Shown here: in pieces, positions 29,392 through 37,685 of the stretch
Layout of the letters: the number at the start of each line of letters is the position of its first letter
How positions within the stretch are numbered: position 1 is the first letter of the stretch
Assembly: GCF_014050525.1 (NCBI RefSeq)
Contig: NZ_JACGAG010000005.1
Location: 1 to 64,000 of the forward strand
DNA from: Clostridium sp. cel8
GTDB taxonomy: Bacteria; Bacillota; Clostridia; Clostridiales; Clostridiaceae
DNA: 64,000 nucleotides
Direction of reading: 5' to 3'
The notes under the pieces: model-generated
The model's input: only the letters and a program-made list of their open reading frames with translations
Told to the model about the DNA's origin: nothing
Databases searched by the model: none
Position numbers and translations under genes: made by a program

Positions 29392-29491
29392 ATAGAATTT
29401 TACATTTACATACATCTATTGGAAAACAATATTTGTGTGATTATTTTTGTATTTATAAAATGAATATAAATTTGAAAAAGAGGTGTTCTGT

Positions 29492-30745
29492 TTGAATATA
29501 GGAAGTAGAATAGTTACCATTTTAATATATTTATATGTAATATTTCAGCCGCTGTTACCTGGAAAGTATAAAATAAATGGTATTCCTTTTAATGGAGATG
29601 CAATACTAGCACTAGCTATATTGATTTATGTAGTGTCTGCTATTTTATTTGTAGATTCAAGGAGAAGGTTTATATCAGGTGTAAAAAATTTTTTTATGAG
29701 TTCTATAGGAATATTTATGTTTTTATTGATTTTCATTATGCTTGTATCTACGTCATATGCTGAAAGTAGAACGATAGCCTTATCTGAAGCTGCTAGATTT
29801 GTAAGTTATATTGGACTTTTTTTTATAATAAAATATGAATTTTCAAGTCAAAAAATAATAGATAATATTTTAAGACTATATATTACATCAGTTTTTATAG
29901 TTGGAATAATAGGCATAATTGAGGGTATATTTGGAATAGGATTTGTTCAACAAAGTGAACATGGTATAAGAGATAGGGTATTTTCTACTATGGAAAATTC
30001 AAATAACCTAGGTGCATTCATGGTAATTGCAATTTTTCCTATAATAATGTTGCTTTTAAAAGAAAGAAATAAGATAAAAAAGAATGTATACTTATTTTTA
30101 ATGTTGATTGCGTTAACCAATATAATAATTTGCTATTCCAGAAATGCCTGGATTGGGCTTGCCATTGGATGTGTGATTCTAGGACTTATATATAGCTGGA
30201 AGATCATTTTGGCACTTGTAGTTCTAGGTGGAGGATCACTATTTATACCGGCTATATCAAATAGGCTAGCTGAATTTACAGATGCAAGTCAGAACATGTC
30301 TAGAATAAAACTTTGGGACATAGCTTGGTTTATGATAAAGGATCATCCTATAAGAGGAGTAGGAAACGGAAATTATAGAGTTATGTATGATAAATACAAA
30401 CTGCTGTTAAAGCAAAAGATAGAGTACTATCCTTCTAATAATTTTCATCCACATAATATTTTGCTTAAAGTTCAATCGGAATTAGGAGTGTTTGGAACAG
30501 GTGCATTTTTAGGTATGGTTATATCTATTTTCTGTAGAATTTTGAAGTTTACAAGAGAAATAGACGATGAATTCTATACGCCATTTTTCAAAGGATTTTT
30601 AGCTTCATTTATTGCATTTATGGGTATGAATCTCATAGATAATTTTTTCTCTGCACCTAAAGTAATAGCATTTTTCTGGCTATTAATTGCATGCTTTGAA
30701 TCTGTAATGTACAGAAAGCAGCGGGAAGGTGATTTGTATTATTAA
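29492..30745 (+). CDS. O-antigen ligase/polymerase family membrane protein (copy 2)
   Basis: A 417-residue polytopic protein with the same family hallmarks as the gene at 26885: CYSRNAWIGLAIGCVI, IKDHPIRGVGNGNYRVM and FHPHNILLKVQSELGVFG. GTG 29483 is inside AGAGGTG, so TTG 29492 (spacing 6) is preferred. Having two such genes in one cluster suggests two polymers, or one polymerase and one ligase. The next gene overlaps its last bases. Confidence 0.82.
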   Translation: MNIGSRIVTILIYLYVIFQPLLPGKYKINGIPFNGDAILALAILIYVVSAILFVDSRRRFISGVKNFFMSSIGIFMFLLIFIMLVSTSYAESRTIALSEAARFVSYIGLFFIIKYEFSSQKIIDNILRLYITSVFIVGIIGIIEGIFGIGFVQQSEHGIRDRVFSTMENSNNLGAFMVIAIFPIIMLLLKERNKIKKNVYLFLMLIALTNIIICYSRNAWIGLAIGCVILGLIYSWKIILALVVLGGGSLFIPAISNRLAEFTDASQNMSRIKLWDIAWFMIKDHPIRGVGNGNYRVMYDKYKLLLKQKIEYYPSNNFHPHNILLKVQSELGVFGTGAFLGMVISIFCRILKFTREIDDEFYTPFFKGFLASFIAFMGMNLIDNFFSAPKVIAFFWLLIACFESVMYRKQREGDLYY

Positions 30746-31847
30746 GGTACTACAAGTTATATCGGGAAACGACAATGGCGGTGGAGCAAAACATGTTATA
30801 AATATATGCAATAATAATGTATTTGACATGAAAAGTTCTATTGCAACTATAGGAAAAGGATATATGTATGATAGTGCAATTAAAAATAATATAGAAACAG
30901 AAAATTTTTCTTTTAGAGAAATTATAGGCAAGAAATTTATAGACTATTTGGTAGATAAAAATATAGATATAGTTAATTTTCACGGTGCTAAATCAAATTT
31001 TGTATATTTTTTAATTCATAATAAATTACATATTCCCTGTGTAGTTACAATTCACAGTGATTATAGATATGACTTTTTAAATAATAAATTTAAAAGATAT
31101 GTCTATACACCACTTAGCAAAGCAGGACTTAGAAAGTTTCACAATTATATATGTGTATCTGATTGCTTAAAAGAATTATTAGAACATAAGGGGTTTAAGG
31201 GTTCTAAGTACATAGTAAACAATGGAGTTGATTTTAAAGACTTTAAGGTCAATATAGAAGCTGACAATTTAAAGAAAAAGTTAAATATTGGAGAAAATGA
31301 TTTTGTCTATGTTATGGTAGCAAGAATGCATCCAATAAAAAATCATGAAAAACTTATAAGGGCATTTTATCTCTTACAAAAAAAGAACTCAAATGTAAAA
31401 CTTATCTTAGTAGGTAATGGGGAATTAGAAGATCATTTAAAAGAGATGGTATGTAACCTAAAAATAGAGAATAAAGTTATATTTGCAGGATTTAGGGAAA
31501 ATGTTTTTGACTTTATAAATTTATCGGATATAAGTATTCTAACCTCTTTAAATGAAGGCGGAATACCACCTATTGTAATTCTTGAAAGTGCAATTTTGAA
31601 AAAAAGCGTCATATGTTCTAGAATAGGCAATATGAGTTCAATTATAGATAGAGATAGTGGATATTTAATAAATCCAAATGATGAAAGAGATATTTTAAAT
31701 GCTATGAATGAAGCTTACGAAAATAAAGAAAATTTAAATAATATGGGAAAAAATCTGTATAATAATATAAAAAAGAAATTCTCATTGGAGGAATTTTGGA
31801 AAAGATATTATTTTGCTTATTTGCATATTCTACATGGAGTGAAATAG
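30741..31847 (+). CDS. Glycosyltransferase family 4, probable ATT start
   Basis: A GT-B enzyme of about 368 residues. The N-terminus KVLQVISGNDNGGGAKHV is typical of family 4; the donor domain has MVARMHPIKNHEKLIRAF and the EX7E-like NEGGIPPIVILESAI. The only standard in-frame start, GTG 30729, falls within the Shine-Dalgarno GGGAAGGTGAT. ATT at 30741 (or 30738) is well spaced and gives a normal N-terminus, so a rare AUU start overlapping the upstream TAA is likely. This start is inference. Its stop touches the next ATG. Confidence 0.82.
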   Translation: MKVLQVISGNDNGGGAKHVINICNNNVFDMKSSIATIGKGYMYDSAIKNNIETENFSFREIIGKKFIDYLVDKNIDIVNFHGAKSNFVYFLIHNKLHIPCVVTIHSDYRYDFLNNKFKRYVYTPLSKAGLRKFHNYICVSDCLKELLEHKGFKGSKYIVNNGVDFKDFKVNIEADNLKKKLNIGENDFVYVMVARMHPIKNHEKLIRAFYLLQKKNSNVKLILVGNGELEDHLKEMVCNLKIENKVIFAGFRENVFDFINLSDISILTSLNEGGIPPIVILESAILKKSVICSRIGNMSSIIDRDSGYLINPNDERDILNAMNEAYENKENLNNMGKNLYNNIKKKFSLEEFWKRYYFAYLHILHGVK

Positions 31848-33404
31848 ATGCGTAAAAAAACATTTCTAAAAAGTTCAATAATAGTTATGATCCTTATAAT
31901 AGCTGGAAAATCAGTAGCTCTTGTAAGGGATGCCCTTATAGCTGATAGATTTGGGGCTACTTATGTTGCAGATATATATAATTTTGGAATAGGTATAGTA
32001 TATCTTTTAACTACGGTAAGTTATGGCCTTACAACTAGTTTTATACCATTCAATACAGAGGCAATTGATAAAGAGAGTATAGACAAACGAAATAGATTTA
32101 CAAATAATATTATAACAATAGCCTCTGCAATTACTATTATAGTTACAGTAATTTTAATATTATTTACAAGGCAGATTATATATATATTTGGTCATGGATT
32201 TACAGCAAATACATTGGTGTTTAATACATCTGTAAAGATAACTAGAATAATGTTTTTGTCACTTATATTTGTGACTATTCAAAGTGTAATATCAGGAGTA
32301 CTTCAATCTCACAAGGAATTTTATGAACCAGCTGCAATGTCATTGGCATCAAATATAGTATATATAGTATATCTTATATTCTTGGCTTCTAAATATGGTA
32401 TAAGTGGATTTGCATTTGCAATTGTATTAGGATTCTTTACCCAGCTTCTTATAAATATACCTAAGTATAAAAAACTTGGATATAAATATTTTCCTGTTAT
32501 GGATATTAGAGATGAAAATGTACATAAGATGTTTAAACTTATGATGCCAATTGTAATAAGTACTTCAGTTGTGCAGTTAAATGTATTTGTAAATAGATGT
32601 TTTGCCACTAATATATACTTTGGGGCAACAACAATACTTGATTTTTCAAATAAGATAAATACTTTAGCTTATGAAGTTTTTGCCATTGGAATTGCAATGA
32701 TTGTATATCCAACACTATCTGAATTAGCAGTAAAGAAAAATTTAATGGAGTATAAGAAGTCACTTTCAAGTGCAATTACTACAATAATGATAATAATGAT
32801 TCCTGCATCTGTTGCAATAGGAATGCTCAGGGTCCCTATTGTAAACATAATATTTGAAAGAGGAGCATTTACTAAAGAAGCTGGAGTTTTGACCGCAAAT
32901 GCAGTATTATTTTATTGTCCTGCTATGATAGCATATGGAGTGCGAGATATTTTAAATAAGGCATTTTATTCGTTGAAAGATGTTAAAACTCCTATGGTAA
33001 ACAGTTTTATGGGAATAATATTAAATATAATAATAAATTTGTTTATAGTAAAATATATGCAAGTATCAGGGTTAACTCTTGCAATTACTATATCAGCTAT
33101 TGTGACAACTCTACTTATGATGTGGAATTTAAATAAAAAAGTTCAAGGTATGAATTTGACAGTGCTTTTTGCAAATTTTCTTAAAATAACGGCATCTTCA
33201 ATAGTTATGGCCTTAGTAATATTTTTTGTCAATAGAATATGTAGTCTAGAATTTACAAATGATAAAATTAGTAGTTTAATGTCAATTTTAATGTCTTTTT
33301 TCTTTGGAAGTGGTACTTATTTTTTAGTTCTGTATGTAGTAAGAATAAAGGAGTATTTTGAACTTATAGATAGTATCAAGTATAAAATTTTAAATAAATT
33401 TTAA
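31848..33404 (+). CDS. MurJ/MviN-like lipid-linked sugar flippase (copy 2)
   Basis: A 518-residue polytopic MOP-superfamily protein. KSVALVRDALIADRFGATYVADIYN near the N-terminus matches the MurJ pattern, as does SFIPFNTEA. It begins on the base after the upstream stop. It is related to the protein at 23962 but clearly diverged, so the two are not a recent duplication. A flippase for a second glycan, or the cell's lipid II flippase, are both possible. Confidence 0.87.
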   Translation: MRKKTFLKSSIIVMILIIAGKSVALVRDALIADRFGATYVADIYNFGIGIVYLLTTVSYGLTTSFIPFNTEAIDKESIDKRNRFTNNIITIASAITIIVTVILILFTRQIIYIFGHGFTANTLVFNTSVKITRIMFLSLIFVTIQSVISGVLQSHKEFYEPAAMSLASNIVYIVYLIFLASKYGISGFAFAIVLGFFTQLLINIPKYKKLGYKYFPVMDIRDENVHKMFKLMMPIVISTSVVQLNVFVNRCFATNIYFGATTILDFSNKINTLAYEVFAIGIAMIVYPTLSELAVKKNLMEYKKSLSSAITTIMIIMIPASVAIGMLRVPIVNIIFERGAFTKEAGVLTANAVLFYCPAMIAYGVRDILNKAFYSLKDVKTPMVNSFMGIILNIIINLFIVKYMQVSGLTLAITISAIVTTLLMMWNLNKKVQGMNLTVLFANFLKITASSIVMALVIFFVNRICSLEFTNDKISSLMSILMSFFFGSGTYFLVLYVVRIKEYFELIDSIKYKILNKF

Positions 33405-33486
33405 TTATAGGATTAACAAGGATAAATTAATTTTGTATAATCTAAAATATGGATTTTAATTTATAAATGGAAATTGGAGGAGAATA

Positions 33487-34140
33487 ATGCAACCTGAAAA
33501 TATAAAAATTGATTTAGATAAAGATATAAAGAGTAAAAAAATTCAATTTGCTGTAAAAAGAGCGCTTGATTTTATACTTTCTCTTATTGGAATTATTATT
33601 TTAAGTCCAGTGTTTTTAATAGTAAGTATATGGATTAAAATGGATTCAAAAGGACCGGTCATATTTAAACAGATTAGAGTTGGAAAAGATGGTGAAAATT
33701 TTATTATATATAAATTTAGAACTATGGTAGCTGACGCTGAAAAAAAGAAAAAATTGAATATAAGTACTGAAAATATAGCAAATTTTATATTTCAGGATAA
33801 AAAAGATAATAGAATTACAAGAAGCGGTGCATTTTTGAGAAAAACTAGCCTAGATGAGATTCCACAGCTTGTTAATGTGTTAATTGGAAATATGAGTTTA
33901 ATTGGACCAAGACCAGAGATACCAGATGTAGTAAATGTATATCCTGAGGCATATAGACAAAGACTTATGGTTACTCCAGGTATAACTGGACTTGCACAAA
34001 TAAGTGGAAGAGGAGAAATTGAACTTTCTAAAACAGTATATTATGATTTAACTTATATAAAACAATTTTCTATATGGTTAGATATTAAAATATTTTTTAA
34101 GACATTTTTATCTGTATTTAAAAGAGAAGGAGCATATTAA
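33487..34140 (+). CDS. Initiating sugar phosphate transferase (PglC/WbaP-like)
   Basis: A 217-residue polyprenol-phosphate sugar transferase. One re-entrant or membrane helix (about 24-46) is followed by the catalytic domain with VGKDGENFIIYKFRTMVADA, the Asp-Glu catalytic dyad in RKTSLDEIPQLVNVLIGNMS, IGPRPEIP and TPGITGLAQISGRG. It transfers a sugar 1-phosphate to undecaprenyl phosphate at the inner membrane face and so starts glycan assembly. ATG follows TTGGAGGAG. The next gene, TagA/WecG-like, starts 4 bp later and probably adds the second sugar. Confidence 0.93.
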   Translation: MQPENIKIDLDKDIKSKKIQFAVKRALDFILSLIGIIILSPVFLIVSIWIKMDSKGPVIFKQIRVGKDGENFIIYKFRTMVADAEKKKKLNISTENIANFIFQDKKDNRITRSGAFLRKTSLDEIPQLVNVLIGNMSLIGPRPEIPDVVNVYPEAYRQRLMVTPGITGLAQISGRGEIELSKTVYYDLTYIKQFSIWLDIKIFFKTFLSVFKREGAY

Positions 34141-34144
34141 AAAT

Positions 34145-34861
34145 ATGTTTACTAAGATATTGGAATATAATGTATTTAACGGTACAAAAAAGCAATTAAT
34201 AGATTATATAGAAAAATTTTCAAAAATAAATATAGTTTCAGGAAATCCAGAAGTGTTATATAATGGAATTAGAAATAAGGAGCTTTTTAAATTATTTACA
34301 GAAAAGTACTCTGTTATAATCCCTGATGGAGTTGGAACTGTTTTAGCTTCTAAATTAATTGGAGTTCCAGTAGCGGAGAAAATAGCTGGTATCGATGTTA
34401 TGAAAGATATAATTTACAAGTGTGAAAGGGAGAAAAGATCAGTGTACCTTATTGGAGCAAAACAAAATGTACTTGAAGGATGTATAAAAAATCTAAAGGC
34501 AACTTATACTAATTTAAACATAGTAGGTAGTCACAATGGGTACTTTGATTTAAACAATTGTGATGATCTTGTGGAAGATATAAAGAAAAAGAATCCTTAC
34601 GCTATTTTTGTTGCAATGGGTTCTCCAAGGCAGGATCTATTTATAAGTAAAAATATAAATAAACTTCCATGTAAAATATTTATGGGAGTAGGAGGAAGTT
34701 TTGATGTGATTTCAGGTGAGGTTAAACGAGCTCCAGAATGGATGATAAATTTTGGAATGGAGTGGCTATATAGAGTATTTAAAGAACCTTGGAGAATAAA
34801 AAGACTATCTTCAATACCTAAATTTTTATTAAAAGTTAAGGAGTACAAAAGAAAAAATTAA
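34145..34861 (+). CDS. WecG/TagA/CpsF-family glycosyltransferase
   Basis: A GT26 enzyme of 238 residues. Hallmarks are NPEVLYNGIRNKELF, IIPDGVGTVLASKLIGVP, RIAGID-like KIAGIDVMKD, FVAMGSPRQDLFI and GVGGSFDVISG. Known members add N-acetylmannosamine or an aminouronate to undecaprenyl-PP-GlcNAc, as in teichoic acid or enterobacterial common antigen synthesis. The location 4 bp after an initiating transferase supports a second-sugar role. Its last codons lie within the terminator hairpin that ends the cluster. Confidence 0.92.
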   Translation: MFTKILEYNVFNGTKKQLIDYIEKFSKINIVSGNPEVLYNGIRNKELFKLFTEKYSVIIPDGVGTVLASKLIGVPVAEKIAGIDVMKDIIYKCEREKRSVYLIGAKQNVLEGCIKNLKATYTNLNIVGSHNGYFDLNNCDDLVEDIKKKNPYAIFVAMGSPRQDLFISKNINKLPCKIFMGVGGSFDVISGEVKRAPEWMINFGMEWLYRVFKEPWRIKRLSSIPKFLLKVKEYKRKN

Positions 34862-34883
34862 ATTCCTTTTGGCTCCTTAACTT
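34833..34883. terminator. Bidirectional terminator between glycan cluster and rrf2 gene
   Basis: AAGTTAAGGAG (34833-34843) and CTCCTTAACTT (34873-34883) form an 11-bp stem, with an inner CAAAAG/CTTTTG stem. It overlaps the end of the WecG/TagA gene and ends 2 bp before the convergent minus-strand stop. It can serve both directions. Confidence 0.7.
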
Positions 34884-34885
34884 AT

Positions 34886-35299
34886 TTATAATTGATTGTC
34901 CAATATATCTTTAAAATTTATACTATTAAGGTCTTGAATTAAGTTATCTTGTATTTTAGATAAAGCTTTATTTATTGCACAGTAAGATGCATAATTTATG
35001 TTACAGTGTGCAGGATCATCAAGACACTTATTTATATATATTGGCCCATCTATAGATTCAATTACATCTTTTAAGGTTATGTCTTCAGGAACTCTGTTTA
35101 AAGCATAACCTCCATTAACTCCTCTATAGGATTTTATGATTCCACTGCAAGTTAATTTCCTTAAAAGTTTTAAAAGAAATCTAAGAGGAATTCCTTGCTC
35201 TCTAGATATAGTTTTAGCTGATGATTTTTCACCATAACCTAATTTTGATAAATAAAGTATAACTCTAAATCCGTAGTCTGCTTCTTGTGTTATTCGCAT
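34886..35299 (-). CDS. Rrf2-family transcriptional regulator
   Basis: A 137-residue winged-helix regulator. RITQEADYGFRVILYLSK at the start and GVNGGYALNR in the wing are typical of Rrf2. It keeps three cysteines in a CX6CX7C arrangement (CLDDPAHCNINYASYC), as in members that bind an iron-sulfur cluster or sense thiols, though the spacing differs from IscR. It stands alone, between the glycan cluster and a spore gene, so its targets are unknown. The ribosome site GGAGAGA precedes the ATG. Autoregulation is plausible. Confidence 0.88.
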   Translation of the reverse strand: MRITQEADYGFRVILYLSKLGYGEKSSAKTISREQGIPLRFLLKLLRKLTCSGIIKSYRGVNGGYALNRVPEDITLKDVIESIDGPIYINKCLDDPAHCNINYASYCAINKALSKIQDNLIQDLNSINFKDILDNQL

Positions 35300-35352
35300 A
35301 ATATCTCTCCAAATAAAAAATTATATTAATTGTGATTAATTTATTCTTTAAC

Positions 35353-35366
35353 TATAATTAATTATA
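35353..35366. promoter_or_regulatory. 14-bp palindrome upstream of the Rrf2 gene
   Basis: TATAATTAATTATA is a perfect palindrome about 55 bp before the Rrf2 start and contains a TATAAT-like -10 for the minus strand. It may be an operator for autoregulation. AT-rich palindromes arise easily by chance here. Confidence 0.3.
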
Positions 35367-35415
35367 ACTAAATATAAGGATAATATAAAGTAAAATATTA
35401 AAGTAGTAATATTTT

Positions 35416-36258
35416 TTAAGGAAGTTTGTTAAGTGTTTCCATAGAATAACCTTTATTTTTCCAATCTTGGATAACTGAATCCAGTATTTCAGTATTTGTT
35501 TTTGAAACTGCATGAAGCAGAATTATTGCACCATTATGGGTAAGATTTGATATTTTTTGTTTTGCAAATTCCTGTGAAGGTTGATTGTTTCTATCCCAAT
35601 CATTGTAGGCAAAGCTCCAAAATATAGTTTTATATCCTAATTTATTTGTATAAAATAGAGATAGCTCACTATATTTGCCCATAGGAGGTCTAAAAAATTT
35701 AGGCATTTCACGGCCAGTTACTTTTTTGTAAGCTTTCTCAGTTTCAGTAAATTCATCTTCAAATTCTTGTGGATTTTTTGCACGTTCTGCCATAGACGGA
35801 TGCTTAGCTGTGTGATTGCATACTAGGTGACCTTCGTTTACCATTCTCTTTATGAGATCTTTGTTATCATTTATATATGGCTTTGTAACGAAGAAGGCAG
35901 CTTTTACGTTATTCTCTTTTAATATATCTAATATTTTACTTGTGTATCCATTTTCATATCCTTCATCAAAAGTCAAATATAATACTTTTTTGGATGTATC
36001 TCCGAGATAATAAGCTGAATACTTTTTTAAAAGATCTTTAACTTCCTCAGGTTCTTCTGAAGGAAGATTATTTTTTTCTGGCTTGAAAAACCAATTCTTT
36101 TCTTCTTTATCAAACTTAGAAATATCAATACCTGTGAGATTATATGATTTTTCATCTTTTTTTATATTACTATCTAAGGCAGATACTTTATTTATAGAGG
36201 AAAATGTCATAGATAGAATCATAAATATTAAAAGAAAGCAAATAATATTTTTTTTCAT
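35416..36258 (-). CDS. pdaA: PdaA-like polysaccharide deacetylase (spore cortex)
   Basis: A 280-residue exported NodB-fold enzyme. A signal peptide (about 1-27) is followed by the catalytic domain: TFDEGYENG, HTAKHPSM (metal-binding histidines), RPPMGKYSELS and IILLHAVS. TFDEGYE rather than TFDDG is characteristic of PdaA, which de-N-acetylates muramic acid on the way to muramic delta-lactam in the spore cortex. A consensus sigma-G promoter lies upstream, matching forespore expression of pdaA in Bacillus. It is divergent from the spoIIA operon. Confidence 0.9.
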   Translation of the reverse strand: MKKNIICFLLIFMILSMTFSSINKVSALDSNIKKDEKSYNLTGIDISKFDKEEKNWFFKPEKNNLPSEEPEEVKDLLKKYSAYYLGDTSKKVLYLTFDEGYENGYTSKILDILKENNVKAAFFVTKPYINDNKDLIKRMVNEGHLVCNHTAKHPSMAERAKNPQEFEDEFTETEKAYKKVTGREMPKFFRPPMGKYSELSLFYTNKLGYKTIFWSFAYNDWDRNNQPSQEFAKQKISNLTHNGAIILLHAVSKTNTEILDSVIQDWKNKGYSMETLNKLP

Positions 36259-36291
36259 TTAATAATCACCTACCATAAATTAATATGTAGT

Positions 36292-36321
36292 TATAATGTG
36301 CTTATATAAAGTAATTTATAC
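36292..36321 (-). promoter_or_regulatory. Sigma-G promoter for pdaA
   Basis: On the minus strand GTATA (36321-36317), 18 bp, CATTATA (36298-36292). This matches the sigma-G consensus GHATR-N18-CATNHTA exactly. It lies 34 bp before the pdaA ATG, leaving room for the ribosome site GGTAGGTG. Confidence 0.75.
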
Positions 36322-36638
36322 TATGAATGTGTTGGAATTATAAAATGTGTTAAAATTAATTATAGTAAAATTTAGTATAAATGGGATAAAAAATTTCACA
36401 TGAATAAATTATTAATGGATGTTAACAAAATAGTCTATTAATATTATTTTGAGAAAAGATAGTATTCTGATATAAAGTTTCCAGTAATAGATTTGCATTA
36501 TATCATGGAAATTATTTTAGTGCAGATATATTGTTTTTAATGTTAAAAGAAAGTTATGAAATATTATTGATTTTTGTTTAAAAATATTATAATTGGCAAA
36601 AATATATAATAAAATAAGTAAGAAAAATTTAAAAAAAT
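36322..36638. other. AT-rich intergenic region between pdaA and spoIIA
   Basis: No ORF with a ribosome site was found in these 317 bp. ATTGGCAAAA at 36592-36601 resembles a weak Spo0A box (TGNCGAA with one mismatch), about 40 bp upstream of the sigma-H -35. Nothing else recognisable was seen. Confidence 0.4.
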
Positions 36639-36665
36639 AAAGGAAAATTATTCCACATGGAGAAT
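36639..36665 (+). promoter_or_regulatory. Sigma-H promoter for the spoIIA operon
   Basis: AAAGGAAAA (36639-36647), 11 bp, GGAGAAT (36659-36665). This fits the sigma-H consensus RNAGGAWWW-N11/12-RNNGAAT at every defined base. spoIIA is sigma-H dependent in Bacillus. The start point would be near 36673, some 220 nt before spoIIAA. Confidence 0.8.
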
Positions 36666-36710
36666 ATTTTAAAGTAGCTAATTTTATAACAATATGGAGA
36701 GGGGGTAAAA

Positions 36711-36761
36711 TTGTCTGACTCGGACTGTGCAGTTTTGCATATGCTGAATTCTATAATTTAA
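36711..36761 (+). CDS. 16-codon ORF in the spoIIA leader (putative leader peptide)
   Basis: TTG at 36711 stands 5 bp after a very strong Shine-Dalgarno, GGAGAGGGGG (36696-36705). It encodes MSDSDCAVLHMLNSII and ends at TAA 36759-36761. Its ribosome site is much better than that of spoIIAA. The ORF end overlaps the first leader hairpin. Translation is unproven; no homolog is recognised. It could be a leader peptide controlling downstream structure or just a ribosome standby site. Confidence 0.4.
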   Translation: MSDSDCAVLHMLNSII

Positions 36762-36880
36762 TAATTTAGGATTCAGTCTAAGATAAAATAGCATGTAGAT
36801 TATCTTAGGTAAAATTAAAGTCAAGGTTGACTTGACGCTAAAATCATTCTATTCATATTCATAATAAATTATGATTTTAG
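36744..36880 (+). ncRNA. Multi-hairpin structured leader of spoIIA mRNA
   Basis: Four successive hairpins can form: CTGAATTCTA/TAGGATTCAG (36744-36753 with 36767-36776, one G-U), CTAAGATAA/TTATCTTAG (36778-36786 with 36800-36808), GTCAAG/CTTGAC (36820-36825 with 36831-36836) and CTAAAATCAT/ATGATTTTAG (36838-36847 with 36871-36880). The last ends just before the weak TAGAG ribosome site of spoIIAA. No T-run follows, so these are not plain terminators. A regulatory leader RNA is inferred. Confidence 0.5.
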
Positions 36881-36896
36881 TAGAGTTTGATTTAAT

Positions 36897-37232
36897 ATGA
36901 ATTTAAAATTTCAAATTAAAGAAGATATGCTTATAGTTCATATGATTGGAGAATTGGATCATCACAGTGCTGAGGAGGTTAGAAATAAAATAGATGATGC
37001 AATTGAAAAAGATAATCTCAACAAACTTATATTAGACTTTTCTTCCGTAAGTTTTATGGATAGTTCAGGTATTGGCGTAGTGATTGGAAGATATAAAAAA
37101 CTGAATTTAAGAGGTGGAAAAGTATGTATTGTCAATGTTATCGATTCTGTAAAAAGAGTATTTGAGTTGTCTGGAATGTTTAAAATAATAAAACTTTATG
37201 ATAGTATTGATCAGGCTGTTGAGAATATTTAA
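36897..37232 (+). CDS. spoIIAA: Anti-anti-sigma factor SpoIIAA
   Basis: A 111-residue STAS-domain protein. The phosphorylatable serine lies in SFMDSSGIGVVIGRYK, exactly as in SpoIIAA. Dephosphorylated SpoIIAA binds SpoIIAB and frees sigma-F in the forespore. The first gene of spoIIAA-spoIIAB-sigF. The ribosome site is weak (TAGAG), unlike those of its neighbours, which fits a gene under control of its structured leader. Confidence 0.95.
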   Translation: MNLKFQIKEDMLIVHMIGELDHHSAEEVRNKIDDAIEKDNLNKLILDFSSVSFMDSSGIGVVIGRYKKLNLRGGKVCIVNVIDSVKRVFELSGMFKIIKLYDSIDQAVENI

Positions 37233-37247
37233 TGGGGGGATAAAGAG

Positions 37248-37676
37248 ATGTACGATAACAGTATGAAAATAGAGTTTATTAGTAAATCGCAAAATGAGAG
37301 CTTTGCAAGGGTAGCAGTGGCTGCTTTTGCATCTCAATTGGATCCAACTGTAGATGAATTGACAGATGTGAAAACTGCAGTGTCGGAAGCAGTTACAAAC
37401 TCTATTATTCATGGTTATGAAAATAAGGAAGGTATTGTAAAAATTACTGCTTATATAAAAGGAAGAGAATTGACATTGATAGTAGAAGATAATGGCGTGG
37501 GAATAGAGGATGTAAATCTTGCTATGCAGCCTCTTTATACTTCTAGACCAGATCTTGAAAGATCAGGAATGGGATTTACAGTTATGGATACTTTTATGGA
37601 TTCTCTTAAGATAGAATCTGTAAAAAACAAGGGGACAAGAGTTATAATGAAAAAAGTTTTTAAATCATTAAGTTAG
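37248..37676 (+). CDS. spoIIAB: Anti-sigma F factor SpoIIAB (serine kinase)
   Basis: A 142-residue GHKL ATPase. It has the N-box [15 protein letters not shown], the G1 box [10 protein letters not shown] and the G2 region [16 protein letters not shown]. It holds sigma-F inactive and phosphorylates SpoIIAA. ATG 37248 follows GGGGGGAT. The sigF ribosome site overlaps its stop, so the two are translationally coupled. Confidence 0.96.
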   Translation: MYDNSMKIEFISKSQNESFARVAVAAFASQLDPTVDELTDVKTAVSEAVTNSIIHGYENKEGIVKITAYIKGRELTLIVEDNGVGIEDVNLAMQPLYTSRPDLERSGMGFTVMDTFMDSLKIESVKNKGTRVIMKKVFKSLS

Positions 37677-37685
37677 GTGAATAAT

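Noticed and set aside
36738-36761. ATG at 36741 as an alternative start of the leader ORF
   Set aside because: It would give a peptide of only six residues with no ribosome site; the TTG at 36711 fits the GGAGAGGGGG site.
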